Assembly: GCA_963402885.1 (NCBI GenBank) | Contig: OY727100.1 | Location: 8,543,501 to 8,607,500 of the forward strand | Direction: 5' to 3' | Length of the DNA: 64,000 nt | From: Antedon bifida | Lineage: Eukaryota; Echinodermata; Crinoidea; Comatulida; Antedonidae | In this document: positions 33,895-45,933 of the stretch, one piece after another | Layout of the letters: each line of letters opens with the position of its first letter | Numbering within the stretch: the stretch's first letter is position 1 | Position numbers and translations under genes: made by a program | Notes under the pieces: generated by a model | Told to the model about the DNA's origin: nothing | Database searches by the model: none | Seen by the model: the letters and a program-made list of their open reading frames with translations, nothing else

Positions 33895-35516
33895 TCAGTT
33901 CTACCAAGGTTAGAGGTGGGTGCCAACATTTGATATAAGTGGAAACATGACCTTTTCAATAGTAAATTCATTACCAGCATTATAAATAAAATGTTAAAAA
34001 GATGAGAAAGCAAGTAAATATTAGATTCATAGTCCTAGTCGCATATTAAAATATAAAACAATCATATAGCCTTTAAGGAATTTACATGGAGGTCTATCCA
34101 AATAAATTTAAATAAAAGGGTCGTAATATGTCTTTGTCTCCAGTTCGTGGAAAATGAACAAAAAATATTCAAAATATCCTGCCAGTTTGCGTTCAGTACA
34201 ACCTGCATTGTTTTCATTACGAGTACTGCTTTCTATACACATAACTTTGATTTCTGCAAAAAAAAAAAAATCTCTGTAATAATGTACTTTTTAATTACTG
34301 TAATAATCTAGGCGTAGATTATGTTGACCAGGCCAGTGAGAGGACGATCAACTGTACAGTATTACCATAAGTCCTCTAGGTGGATACAACTTATTTCTTG
34401 TCTACAAAGTGTACAGTAGTATGCTAATAGTACTATTATTAGAATAGGTAGTTGGAGTAGTTTGGAGAGATACATCTATTTATAAGAGAGTACTTTATAT
34501 TTATAGATATAATACCAATAGGTACAATGTATTGGGATGCAATTCAACAGTTATGAATAAAACAAAACAAAAACTCTGTATGCTTTTTTCTAGCTGTGAA
34601 ATAAATTTTGGGTGATCATTCCAGTATTTACAGTCTAAATTTGATCTTTATGCACCAATAGGCATAAATGATTTTTAAATTAACAGGTATAAAAGCAAAT
34701 TAGAAGCCATACGTACTCTGTATGTTAGAGGAAATAAGCATAAGAGCAAATAAAGCCTTGACCACAGGATGGAATCAGTAGTACACGACTGTACTTATGT
34801 GTGGGCCAGGAATGATGGTAGTGCCAGTATACAGTGTATTTTAGCCTCAAGGCAATACCATGTAGCTGCATTAGCTTGCAGAAATACAGTAGAGATTTCA
34901 TGAGACTTGGTGCGTGATGATTCAGTATGATAATTTGTGCTGTGAAAAAAAAAATTGCTGAATTATGAAGAAAATATTGTAAAATATAACAAGGAAGTTA
35001 TACTATAGTATAATTAAGGGGTAACCGTAAAATATATACTAATAATAATAAATGCAATGGGAATTACTATTATTATGTAAACAATACAATAGTAAGTTAA
35101 ATTCATAGGCCGATATTATTTTATTATTATAAGGAATGAGAAAAAGCCGTCCCAACCCAGATTTGAACCCAGTATCAATAAAGCTATAAACAGAATAGAC
35201 CATTATTGTAGCCGGAATTTAGCGTAGCCCTACTCGAGGCCTAGTAAGATTAGCTAGAAGAATACAGGTCAACCTGTACCAATTCCAACTCGTAACCAAA
35301 TTTTGGTTTACTCGTACCTAAAATGTTGGCTCACTCGCACTCATTAAGGGCTGGCTCGTACTCTTCATGGGCTGACCAGTACCCATGTTTAATGCTATTA
35401 AAAGTTTGGGTACAGGTTAGCCAAAGTTGGTACGATTTGACCAATTATTTGGGTACGGGTTAGCCAAATTGGGTACGAGTTGGCATGGGTACGGGTTGAC
35501 CAGCACCCTAGAAAAA
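33895..35516. other. Intergenic; short GGTACGAGTTGGC-type repeats at the end
   Basis: No gene seen to about 35270. From 35270 to 35516 repeated motifs such as GGGTACGAGTTGGCATGGG and TACGGGTTGACC occur; their inverted partners continue beyond the retrotransposon at 45934-45970 and near 46320-46370. Confidence 0.5.
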
Positions 35517-35520
35517 GAGT

Positions 35521-35808
35521 TGTTGTAAAACGGCCAAGAATAGAATCAAACTAGCAGAAAGTAGTGTGGCTTACCTGTCGTTGTGGGCTGGTCTCTCGGG
35601 AGTTCATTGCCCAACAGAAAGCACTACAGTATGCCTTGATATCGAACACGGTAAAACACTCAGTATACTTCCGTTGTGCGGTGTCTATATTCCGTGTGTA
35701 TCCTATATCGTCCAAATCTCAAGAGACCGCTGGTCTCCTCAGGACGACACACATGACCTCGGGTCCCCCGGTGGACTGGACCATTTTACGGAGGGGTATT
35801 TCACTACA
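35521..35808 (-). repeat. 3' LTR
   Basis: It is 288 bp with TG...CA ends and matches the other LTR except at four sites. Confidence 0.95.
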
Positions 35809-35816
35809 CTTCCCCC
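35809..35816 (-). promoter_or_regulatory. Polypurine tract
   Basis: GGGGGAAG on the minus strand lies immediately before the 3' LTR, the standard position for plus-strand priming. Confidence 0.75.
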
Positions 35817-35982
35817 GATTTTATAAGGCCAGGGCCGGTGCTCGGGTGGTCATGCTGTAAAATAAAATAATAACTTCTGGTTAACTCTAAAATAACTGAA
35901 ACCAGTGCATCTCCTAGCACCTTAGAAAAATAACATAATAGAATAACTTAAAACTTCTGGTAGGCCGCCGGAATGGACGGCT

Positions 35983-37636
35983 CTACACCATAAAAAACAG
36001 ATCTCGGCCATTCTTCCGGGTCAAGTCTAGAACTTGCTCGGCATCTTGGCCCAAGATCTTTCCAACTGCCTCTGCAGTGGGATGGAGCAGATGTGGTGCA
36101 CCCACTCGTTGTCCCGGAGGAGCGAAGTGAGGCCCATCTGATTCCAGCAGTAGGCGGCGGTCATCCGTTCGAAAAATGTGCCTGCACGCTTCCTTTTGCT
36201 CTTCGTTGAACCTCTCCACCGACCGTGTAAAGCTGAAATAGGTCAGGGGGAAAACGCTCCTAAACCTATCGGCCATTAGCACAGTCGATGAGAAATTGTG
36301 CAGTAGAATGCGGACGCATCTCGGGATCCGTGCTATCTGCAGGATGTTGAGGTAGTTTTGATAACACATCTCCGCCGTCGGGTCGTTGCGGCTGCCTCTT
36401 AGGTGCAGGCAAATCGCCAGATGGTGTCGAGGTGAGAACGCCTGCGCCAGAAGGCAACGCAGCATCTCTTCCTGCCTAAACCAGTCAGCTACCGGAACCG
36501 AGTGGTCCAAGCCAATCTCCCCGAGCACCCGGGTAGCGCCGGAGCGCACCAAGGCCTTCAGTCGGGAGAGTTGACCTGGCGAGACGTCCTTCTTGGGGTG
36601 CACCCCGACCCCCACTTCATACCCCTCTCGCCGAAGGCGATGAATCTCCTCCGCTGAAGGGTAAGAGGGAGGATTGCAAAATATGGCGACACCCCCGACA
36701 GGTCTTACTGGCTTCGTCTGGGCTCCAGCTGGTTCGGCTAGCAAGGTCTCCATCAGTGTGGCTCGAGGAGACAGCCTCAGAGAAGAACGCAAGCGGTCCG
36801 GGTGGAAGTGGGCGTCGAACGCTCTCATCGTGGTACGCACCGTCTTCTTCTCCCGTCCGGAGGGGGTCGGTGACCTGGGCCTCTTCTTGCGTTTTGCGGT
36901 CTTACGTCTGGTGGCTGGTGGCTGGGCGAGGGCACTCTCGGCCTCAGCTTCGGCAGCGGTGGGCTGGGCGAGGGGATTCTTGGCCTCAGCTTCAGCGGCT
37001 AGCTGGCTCATCTTGGTGAGATCCATCCGCTGGGCCATCGCTACCATGTAACGCCAGTGGATCAGGGCCGCTGGATGGTTGAGTGGCACCAGGGTAAATT
37101 CTTCAGGTGGTTCACCTCCCATCGCCGCTTGTAGCTCGGACATCATTTCCAGTGTCTTCTGGTCGATGACGCCGACGCGCGGACCAACAGCCCCTTCAGC
37201 ATTCAGTTGGGTGACCAGGTTGTCCAAAGTGGACACTCAGTATTTCGACGGCGTACTTCCGCAGCAGGCAGAGCTTGGTCTGTGTCTTCTGCGGAGTTGA
37301 TGGTAATTTAAAACATGAGGGAAGGTGGTGGGACCACACGTGCCTCCTCATGTTGTGTACAGCCTCGAATTCACATCCTGGAAACACGCACGGGTTTTTA
37401 CGTCGTGGGCGTGAATCCTCTTCGGTCGGCGCGCTGGATGGTGGTGGTTCCGGCGTTGAATCGAGGGCGGTATCTACACCGGTCGCGTCTCCGCTGACCT
37501 CCGCCGTTGGTGGTGGGGTAGGTTCAGATGCGAGGAGCCGTCGCTGGGTTTCCTCCTGCTCCTCGACCGACAGGGCACGCCACCGCCCATCGACTTGCCG
37601 TTGTGTTAAACGGATGTCTGTTGCGCCAAAATCAAC
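35983..37636 (-). CDS. Retrotransposon ORF3: C2H2-like finger plus TatD-family nuclease domain
   Basis: This ORF sits where env lies in retroviruses. On the minus strand an acceptor-like site (TATTTCCATAG) precedes 37636, opening a frame with a Gln/Glu-rich segment, a Pro-rich linker and a finger-like CVFPGCEFEAVHNMRRHVWSH. At about 37230 the frame changes; the second frame runs 417 codons to 35983. It has a basic nuclear-signal-like stretch (RRKTAKRKKRPR, about 110-121), then a TatD fold: HFH (143-145), GVHP (about 211-214), GEIGLD (239-244), His 278 in CLHLRG, His 313 in LLHNFS and ESDGPH (365-370). All metal-ligand positions of TatD hydrolases are present. TatD enzymes are metal-dependent DNases; here it might process DNA during integration (inference). 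Confidence 0.8.
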
Positions 37637-37703
37637 CTATGGAAATACAAAAATACAAGATAATTAAATAACGGTACCCTACAATCGCTTCAGCTTGGAC
37701 TTC

Positions 37704-40700
37704 TCAGTCTCTGCAGTTAGCGCATTTGTAGCGGTCGATGTTTAAAGCGTCTAAAGGTGAGACGTTCACGCAGGCGCCATGGTACCAAACGTCGTAGTAG
37801 TCGCACTGAATCATGAATGACCCAGCCCAGGGTTTCTGGCAGGAACAGTATAGCGTTCCAGGCGTATCGTCGACGTTCTCATCGCTCGGATCTGAAAGAG
37901 ATAAATGAAAGTTAGTTATCCACCCAGGGAGCTGCCGGTCGTGACAGGGCTTGAGCTTGTCGTGGTTCAAGACCATCACTTTGTTCCTCAGCTTGACCCG
38001 GAACAGTCCCGGGGAGATAACTTGGATGATGATGCCGGGTCCCTTCCAAGGGGGACACAGCTTCTTGCATTTACCCTTTGGTTGGCTGTTATCTAGCACA
38101 TATACCTTATCCCCACGGTTGTAGGGGCGGGAGAGGACACGGAGGTCGTAGTCTCTCTTCATGCGTCGCTGCGTTCCTCCCAGAGTAGCCCGTGCTATGT
38201 CATGTGCTTCACGGATTGATTGTGTGAGAGCGGTCACGTAGCTATCGGGTGTTCGTGCAGTTGGAGGGTCGCTAGCTGTAAACATGAGATCGGCAGGAAG
38301 GTTGATCTCTCGTCCGAGCATCAGCATGTTGGGAGTGTAACCCGTCGAGCGATTTACCGTCGCCCGAAGGGCTCCAGTTAGCTGTGGAAGAAACACATCC
38401 CAATCTTTCTGCTGCCGGCCTACAAAACATCTCACAGCATCCATCAGTGTCCGGTTGTATCGTTCCACCTGGCCGTTGGCGGCGGGTCGGTAACTGGTGG
38501 TCCTGGTCTTGTGGATCTGTAAAACTTTACATAAAGAACTAAATAATTCACTTTCAAAATTACTCCCCTGATCAGAGTGGAGTTCCAGAGGCATACCGAA
38601 CCGGGAGAAGAAATTCCCTACCACGGCTCGGGCCGTCACCTCCGCCGTCTGACAAGGGAGTGGGCTAGCTTCAACCCATTTAGTGAATTGGTCCACCATC
38701 ATGAGAATGTATACATTGCCCATGTTGGTTTTAGGCAAGGGTCCAAGGAAATCGATATGTACCCGTTCCATGGGTGTACCTGCATGAAAGTTTGTTAAAG
38801 GGTACCGGGCTTTACGGCCGGTTTTCTTATTGCGGTTACACACTTCACAGTTGGCTACATACCTTTCGATATCCCTGGACATACCATACCAAAAGAACTT
38901 TTCCTTAAGACAAAAACGGGTTCGGGCGATGCCTTGGTGTCCGGCCGAAGTCCCTTGGCAGTACCAAAAGGCGCTCGCCAGACGTTTCATGTTTCAGGAA
39001 CAGAATGCCGTCGTCGGACAGATGAAGACGGTCTCGATTCAACCAAAAGAACTTCGTGCTCGGGCTGAAAAGGAACAGCTCATTAGTTGAGGGGTCGTCT
39101 TTGCGCTCCAACCACCGCAGGAGAGGCTGGAGATCAGCATCCTTGCGTTGCTGGTCCTGGAGTTCGCTGACAGAGTACCCCCAACATCGGGCGGTCGGTG
39201 TCTCCGGCTGAATCGATGCGACTATATCTCCATCCTGTAAAATACAAATATTAGTTAATCCATTGGGGGCTCGGGGCAGGGCAGGGCAGGTCGTCCGGAG
39301 TGATGGCGCCGCGCTCGCATCCCTCAAGACGGGAAAGTGCGTCAGCATTGGTATGTAATCTACCCCGCCGATGCTCGACCACCATGGTATACTGGCTGAG
39401 CTCATCCATCCATCGAGCTAGTTGTCCTTGGGGACCTTTGAAATTAAGGAGCCAAGTTAGACTGCTGTGGTCGGTTCTTACTCGGAAAGGCTGGCCCAGC
39501 AGGTAGTGGCGGAAGTGCCTGGTCATATACACAATGGCCAGCAACTCCTTACGGGTGGTGCAGTAGTTGCGTTGTTCGGCGGTGAGCCGGATGCTAGCGT
39601 AGGCGATTACTCGTTCCTTACCCTCTTGCATCTGCAGTAGTTCACCGCCGATGGCGTGGTCTGATGCGTCCACATCTAGTATGAATTCATCCCGGATATT
39701 TGGTAACGTCAGGATAGGAGGTTGAACTAATGCGTTCTTGAAAGATTCGAAAGCGATCTGCTGGTCCTCTCCCCACACAAATTGGACTCCCTTCTCAGTC
39801 AGACGGTACAACGGGACAGCCAGGTTGGCGAAGGAGTTGATGAATTCTCGGTGGTAGTTAGCCAGACCAAGAAACTGTTGTACCTCTCGCAGGTTGGTTG
39901 GCGTAGGCCAGTTCTGGACGGCTTCTACATCCGTGTCGGAAACTGTTAGAGAGTTGTCGCCGACCACACGTCCTAGAAATTCTACCTTTCTCTGAAAAAA
40001 ACCACACTTTTTGGGTTTTAGTTTAAGGTTAGCATTCCTAAATCTTCCCAGGACAGTGGTTAAGTTATTCAGGTGGTCTTCAAAGGGGTTTCCCAGCACG
40101 ACGATATCGTCTAGAAATGCTAGGACGATGTCCCATACCAAACCTCGTAGCACTAACCCCATGGCACGGGAAAACGTAGCCGGGCAGTTCGAGAGACCAA
40201 ATGGCATTTTGACGAATTCATACAAACCGTGCTTGGTGATGAACGCAGTTTTCTTCTGATCCTCCTCCTTCATTGGGATCTGCCAGTATCCTCATAGGGC
40301 GTCAAGCTTGGAGAACCAGATGTTACCAGATAGCGTATCGATGCAGTCCCTTACTAACGGCAACGGATAGGCATCATTGGTCGTGATGTTATTCAGTGCT
40401 CGATAGTCTATACAGAAACGCACGGATCCGTCACGCTTCCGTACCAGGACTGGTGGCGATGCCCACTCTGAGATGGAGGGTTGAATCACTCCAGCTCGGA
40501 GCATCTTTTTTATCTCCTTCTCCTCTTCACCAGCAAAGCGAATCGGCGTTGGTCGGAGCCGTTGCTTGATAGCTGGAGATCTGCCCGTATCTATAGTATG
40601 CTCAATATCTTTGAACGTACCAATATCGAATTGATGCGAAGCGAAGACTTCTTGATGTTGAATGATAAGAGAAGACAGTTGTGCGAATTCGGAGTCGGAG

Positions 40701-41870
40701 AGATCAGCGCGGGACGCTTCTAGCATGTCCACCAGATGAATGGGTACCGCCGAAGCAGGTTCATCATGACTGGCTGCGGGACATACATCTGTGGCGTTGG
40801 ATTCTCCGCTCTCCTCCACCTGGTCTACTTCTGTGGCTGTTGCAATGTTCCGTCCCGGTTTCAGGGTGACGTACATGTCCGATGTGTTGACCACACACAG
40901 GTGCGGAATACGCAAACCTCGATGTGTGGTAGCTGGAATCGCCACAGAAGCGTTGATCTCTGGATCTATAAAGAAATCTGGTAAAGGTAAATGGTTAGGT
41001 GACAGTTGACACTGGACGTGCGCTACAGAGTGAGGTGGTATCACTCTACGCTTTGCGACAAGAACACGAGCGGTTCTCGGGGGTTCGGGTTCCCGATTTC
41101 CCCGCAGAGAGACTGTGCTTGCACCTACAGTTAACAGCAGTTGTCCGCAGTCTACCATGGCCCCATTTTTTACCAGAAAATCCTGACCTAACAACATTTC
41201 ATCGTGAATCGGTGCTACATAGAAAAATTCAGTGTAGGATTCCGACCCTAGCCTAAAATGAATAGGTCCCACCTTGTAACCAGGCATTGATGTCCCTCTA
41301 CCCGCTAGGGTAAAGTTAAGCTTGGCCACAATAGGTGGTTTAGGAACCAAACGAGAATATACGTTATCTGAGAGTATCGTCCGGTCCGCAGCCGTGTCCA
41401 CAACAGCTGTTACTTCAGTCTGATTTACGTAGACCGTGGTGTACAAGGCTCGGTTGGATCGTACTCTGTTGATAACGATTGGTCTTTCAGTTTCGTCCGC
41501 TGCTTCCACTGGCTGAGTCCACCCCGCAGCACCCTAAGGTTCCAACGGTTCGTTGGTCGTCGAAGTAGTGTCCACGGGTGGATCTTCGCTACCTGGAAGC
41601 AGGTCTGGTTGCAGCGTCGTCTCTGAAAAATTACTCATAATAATGAAAGAATGATTAGTATTATCCTGATCCGTGTTACTGTGACTAATATTTCTATTAT
41701 TGTTATCACTAGTATCACGGTTATTGTCATTACTATTATTATTTTTACCATGATTATTATTACCATTATATTTACTTTTGTTACCTTTCACAAGACCTGA
41801 GCCCGGACGAGGTGACAGGTTGGGAAGCTGGGCTGCGCTTCCAACCTGGTCTAGTTTGACGACTGGTCAC
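37704..41870 (-). pseudogene. pol: pol: protease, RT, RNase H, integrase, PHD finger
   Basis: The frame opens near 41870 with an Asn-rich segment and meets an in-frame TAG at 41534-41536, followed by an aspartic protease (TAVVDTAADRTILSD). The RT has RFCIDYRALN and FLDDIVVL; a TGA at 40292-40294 splits it between KLDAL and GYWQIPM. RNase H shows ILDVDASDHAIGG and HTNADALSR. Frame changes occur at about 39245, where a splice-acceptor-like TATTTTACAG lies, and about 38950. The integrase has a Zn-binding CEVCNRNK, core Asp in HIDFLGPLP, Asp in LHSDQGSNF and Glu in NGQVERYNR. The C-terminal ~50 residues are a PHD finger (YCSCQKPW ... CDYYDVWYHGACV ... YKCANC). Catalytic residues are all kept, so decay is recent. 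Confidence 0.9.
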
Positions 41871-41895
41871 CTTCCGACTCAATTTGTCGAACTTG

Positions 41896-43908
41896 TCAGG
41901 CTAACTTAGGACAGTCCTTCCTGAAATGACCTGGCTCTCGACACTCAAAACACACTCTCGGGGGCGAGGTTGAGTACCGTCTACCCGGCGATGGTGGTGA
42001 TGTAGGTGTTGGATGCAAGGCCGTTAATAGACTGTCGAACCTGGTCATCAAATGGCCGACGTTGGTCGTCAACTGGTCGACGTTCGTGTTCAGTTGCCCC
42101 ACTTGTCGTTCGACCGCTTCCATCCTGGTCTCGGTGTGGGGTGGAGTCGGCCGTGGAGGAATCTTGCGATCGTGTTGATCCTTCCTATCCACAGGCCCAG
42201 GGACGACAGGTTTCTCGGGGCTCGCGGGGCGAGTCCAACCCTTTCCAAACTTACCAACCTGTCGGACCTCTACCTCCTCCCCACTTTCAGAAGATTCTAT
42301 TGCATATGCGGGCGGCGACCTGTGATGTCGTTGGTCAGGCACGGCTGCGAATCGTACGTGCGGCCTCACCTGATCTCTTGGTCGCCCCTTCCTTCCCCGA
42401 ATGCAAAGTTCCCTATAGCCAATGTATTTTTTGTAGGCTGCCAGTGCTTTCACCAAAGTATTATGGTTCTGGTGTAGGATATACTGACCGGCCTCGGCAT
42501 CAAGACAACCCACGCAGAATTTCACGACTGCTCTCCGATGAATCCAATCTTGAGGAAGTTCCCGGAAAGCTTTCCTCGTTAGGGTGAGTACTCAGTCGCT
42601 CCAATCCTCAATGGATTCACCTTCCTGTTGACTGGCCGCCTCCAACTTCACTTGCAAGACCTCAGGTAATTCCTCAGCCTTGAAGCGCTCGTCGAAAGCT
42701 CCTATAATATGCCTGAAAGATAAATCTCGGTTCATATGAGTTAGATTAATGAAGTAATCTGCCGCAATACCTGTAACGCACCATTGAAAAGCATCGTGCA
42801 TTCCCCTATCATTGAGGCCATATTCGTCAGCATAGTTTTGAGGAAACGCTGCTTAAATAAAACCCAATTGTCCCTCCCACTAAACGACAGATTTTTAGGA
42901 ATGTCCTTTGACCTAAAATGTGGTTGTTGTCGTCTAGGGGCCCTGCGCTCGGTGGTACGTAAGAACTCTCTAAAGGACGCTAAGAATTCATCATGTTCGG
43001 TGTGAAATGATGGTTGGGTATATTCACCCTCACTCTCGCTGCCGTCGTAATACGTACGGTCATTGTTTTCATAAGCCCAATCAGCATGGCGTCTCTGAGG
43101 TACCTCTCTAGATGCCTTGCTGGTGGGTGACCCCCTCTGTTTTCATAGTATTGGGGCCTATTAGAGACGGGAGTGTGCGGCCGGGTACACGCTGATGTGG
43201 TGCTAGCAGTAACCACGGGAGTGTTACCCCTCATATTAGACTGTTCAGCCTGAGGAGTAGCCTGGGCCCTGGAATACACTGGCGTCATTCCAGGACTAAC
43301 AGTAGATGTTACCCGTGTACCGTGAGATGAAAGTGTAGGAGGGGTGTCCCGATATTCCGGTTCCCCCCAAGAATCTACATAGGAGTATTGACCGGGCGTA
43401 TTGGATGGGACAACTCCCTCCGGGCTACCTAAAAACGGGTTAGATGTTGAACCATTTCCATCGTAAAGAGGGCGTCCTTCCCCAACCCCGGAACGTAGTG
43501 GAACCTCCGGAAGTGTAGGTGGTCTCAATTCGTTTCCCGGTCCCGGGCTGGCAAAGAAGTAAGATCGGTCCCGTTCATCTCCCCGAGGCTCACGGGAAAT
43601 CGTGGAGTCCCCGTTAGCGGGATTTAAACTGGCCGCCTTAGTTTCGTTCCGTGCATCCACTAGGTATGTCACGGCGTTCATTGTGGTTATAATACCTCCC
43701 CGCTTAGGATTTGGGGTGAAATCGAACCATCTGAAAATTTTGTTTTCCCCAAACCCTTTATATCCCCAATATTGACCGGGGTGATATTCCCATAACGGCC
43801 TCTCCAATCTATCAATTTCTGGGCACGTGCAGCACCTATACCAGGCACCAGGAGTAGGTCTGTAACGTCGCAGAAATTTATAGAAATAAGTCTAGATTTT
43901 GGAGGCAT
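41896..43908 (-). pseudogene. gag: gag: HhH N-terminus, disordered linker, capsid, zinc knuckle
   Basis: The first 73 codons (43908-43687) contain two helix-hairpin-helix units (LLLVPGIGAARAQKLIDWRG; then DIKGLGKTK), a DNA-binding motif unusual in gag. The frame then changes near 43740 into a Pro/Ser/Thr-rich disordered region. A further change near 43100 leads to a helical capsid-like part, with another near 42835. A TGA at 42592-42594 interrupts the segment before RKAFRELPQDW. The end carries a CCHC knuckle (CFECREPGHFRKDC). The TGA fits a CGA-to-TGA change. Confidence 0.85.
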
Positions 43909-45626
43909 ATTATTTCTTTAATTAAATATACTATAAATAATTTAAAGTAAATCAGAGTGTTATATCAATAGGGATTCAAATTGTATATTGACTACAGTGA
44001 TTATACTTATTCTACACACACACAGAAATGTATCCCAATGTACAAAGAGTATACGTAAAATGTAGTGGTAAAATATATCGTAATAAAACAAGCTTTAAAA
44101 TAAAGTCTACTTCTGAAAAACAATAGTAATTAAAATGTATCACAGTTGCTAAACACAAAACGATATGCAAATGAGATCAATGGAATGTACGGATTCCGCC
44201 CACAGGTGTCTCAGGAATTCAAAAGATCACACAATGGAGGAGTCGCTCGTTGAATCAATTTCCACAACGTTTGAACTAAAGACAACTGAAATAATTCTTC
44301 CCACTATAGTTTATCTTTTTACTATATCACTAAAAACTACAACAAAAATAATAATCACTTTATAATTCTTATGTAAGTTTAACTTCTCAATGGGTTTCAC
44401 TTGACGAAGTTAAAGGAAAGGAACAACCTAATATTTTACCTAACTATTATAAAAGTAACCCTACCAACTTAATATTCAGAACAATTTATGTTTAAATCGG
44501 ATTTGTAGTTTTCTAGTAAACAGGATTTTAAAGCTGTTTTCAAGACATTTGAAAATCGCCATCTTGTGCTCATGGCAGCCTGTTTGTGACGTCAGATACG
44601 GCCGACGAACATTTTAAGATTCGCGGTTGCATTCAGCGCTTCTATTGGCTAAGCGAATCCGCTAATATGATTGGCTAATAACGCGACATGCGGTCATGCA
44701 GGACGGCGATGACACGGTATGAGCATGCGCTGACTTGGTAAACAAACCTTCGATCGATCTTTTCTTCTGCAAGCCAATTCGTAAATCTTTCAGCTATTGT
44801 TAATCTATTGTTACTTTTATTGCCTAGCTGTTTCAAACGGGATTTGGTAGGGGAATTAACTGACAAACCTTCCAAACGGAGGCTGTTGGTTGACGATGCA
44901 GTGTCTACTTTATTTTTGTTCAACACGAGTTCTAGGCCTAGTGTAAGGCATACAGTACAGATACACTGGCCGCAAGTACACCATTCTTCGACGGCTTGTT
45001 ATGCTCAAGAATGTTCTTTTTTCCTCATCAGCACGATGCAAAACTAACTCTCTTTCTATATATTCTGGTTCCAAATTTTCTGAATTATAAAAACTCCAAG
45101 CCATATTCCGAAAATATTAAGTATGTTAGGCTATTTAATTGATTTTATTTATGGTTATATCCCGCACTTCCATATTGAAATACTGTACTAAGACGATGGA
45201 CGCTTGGATTTGCTTGAATGCGTCCACCTAATCTGACGTCACTTAATTGCTCTTAACCTGTCAAAATGGCGCTGTTCAATTTCCGATATGTTGTCGTTTA
45301 AAAGTCTATTTTTTAACTAAATTGCTTACTATTGTACCTTGAACCATTGTAATCATGTTTTTATTATATTTATCTATAAGCACAATGGCACATTTAGCCC
45401 AGGGTGTTCCTTTCCTTTAAGTTACAAAAGCAATAACGTAGTGCTAGTAGCGCCTACAGAGTCGAACAAAAATCTGTGCACTTTATTAAATTCACTAATC
45501 ACGGTGAGTCTACACCGTGCGGAATTGTGAAAATGCAGCGGGAAATTTGAACCGTTGTCGCCCCACAGGTGTGGGAACGAACTCTATGCCAAAATTAATT
45601 AACTTGGCGTTAATCGCTTACGTTTT
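43909..45626 (-). other. Unusually long retrotransposon leader (1.7 kb)
   Basis: No gag homology. Two overlapping short ORFs on the minus strand (45104-44910, starting MAWSFYNSENLEPEYIEREL; and 44926-44675) are protein-like but unrecognised. Two perfect CRE palindromes TGACGTCA lie at 44587-44594 and 45234-45241, and two CCAAT-type motifs at about 44646-44675. This may be acquired host promoter or first-exon sequence. Confidence 0.5.
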
Positions 45627-45640
45627 TGCTCGCAGCGCCA
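45627..45640 (-). promoter_or_regulatory. Primer binding site
   Basis: On the minus strand TGGCGCTGCGAGC starts one base inside the 5' LTR. The leading TGG pairs with the CCA end of a tRNA. I do not assign which tRNA. Confidence 0.65.
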
Positions 45641-45641
45641 A

Positions 45642-45929
45642 TGTTGTAAAACGGCCGAGAATAGAATCAAACTAGCAGAAAGTAGTGTGGTTTACCTGTC
45701 GTTGTGGGCTGGTCTCTCGGGAGTTCATTGCCCAACAGTAAACACTACAGTATGCCTTGATATCGAACACGGTAAAACACTCAGTATACTTCCGTTGTGC
45801 GGTGTCTATATTCCGTGTGTATCCTATATCGTCCAAATCTCAAGAGACCGCTGGTCTCCTCAGGACGACACACATGACCTCGGGTCCCCCGGTGGACTGG
45901 ACCATTTTACGGAGGGGTATTTCACTACA
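45642..45929 (-). repeat. 5' LTR
   Basis: It is 288 bp, matches the other LTR except at four sites, and is followed by the GAGT target duplication. Confidence 0.95.
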
Positions 45930-45933
45930 GAGT

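Larger units (their letters stand above)
35521..45929 (-). mobile_element. Full-length Ty3/gypsy-type LTR retrotransposon (10.4 kb) with extra TatD ORF
   Basis: Two 288-bp LTRs (45642-45929 is the 5' LTR, 35521-35808 the 3' LTR) start TGTAGTG and end ACAACA on the minus strand and differ at 4 positions. Flanks carry a 4-bp GAGT duplication (35517-35520, 45930-45933). Order on the minus strand: primer site, 1.7-kb leader, gag, pol with protease-RT-RNase H-integrase-PHD, third ORF, polypurine tract. The order RT then integrase places it in Ty3/gypsy. Small frameshifts and stops make this copy non-autonomous. Confidence 0.95.

Noticed and set aside
33596-34013. ORFs spanning the N gap
   Set aside because: Continuity is only an artefact of undefined bases.
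35150-35175. tRNA B-box-like GGTTCAAATCTGGG (minus strand)
   Set aside because: No convincing A box or cloverleaf nearby; too weak to call a tRNA or SINE.
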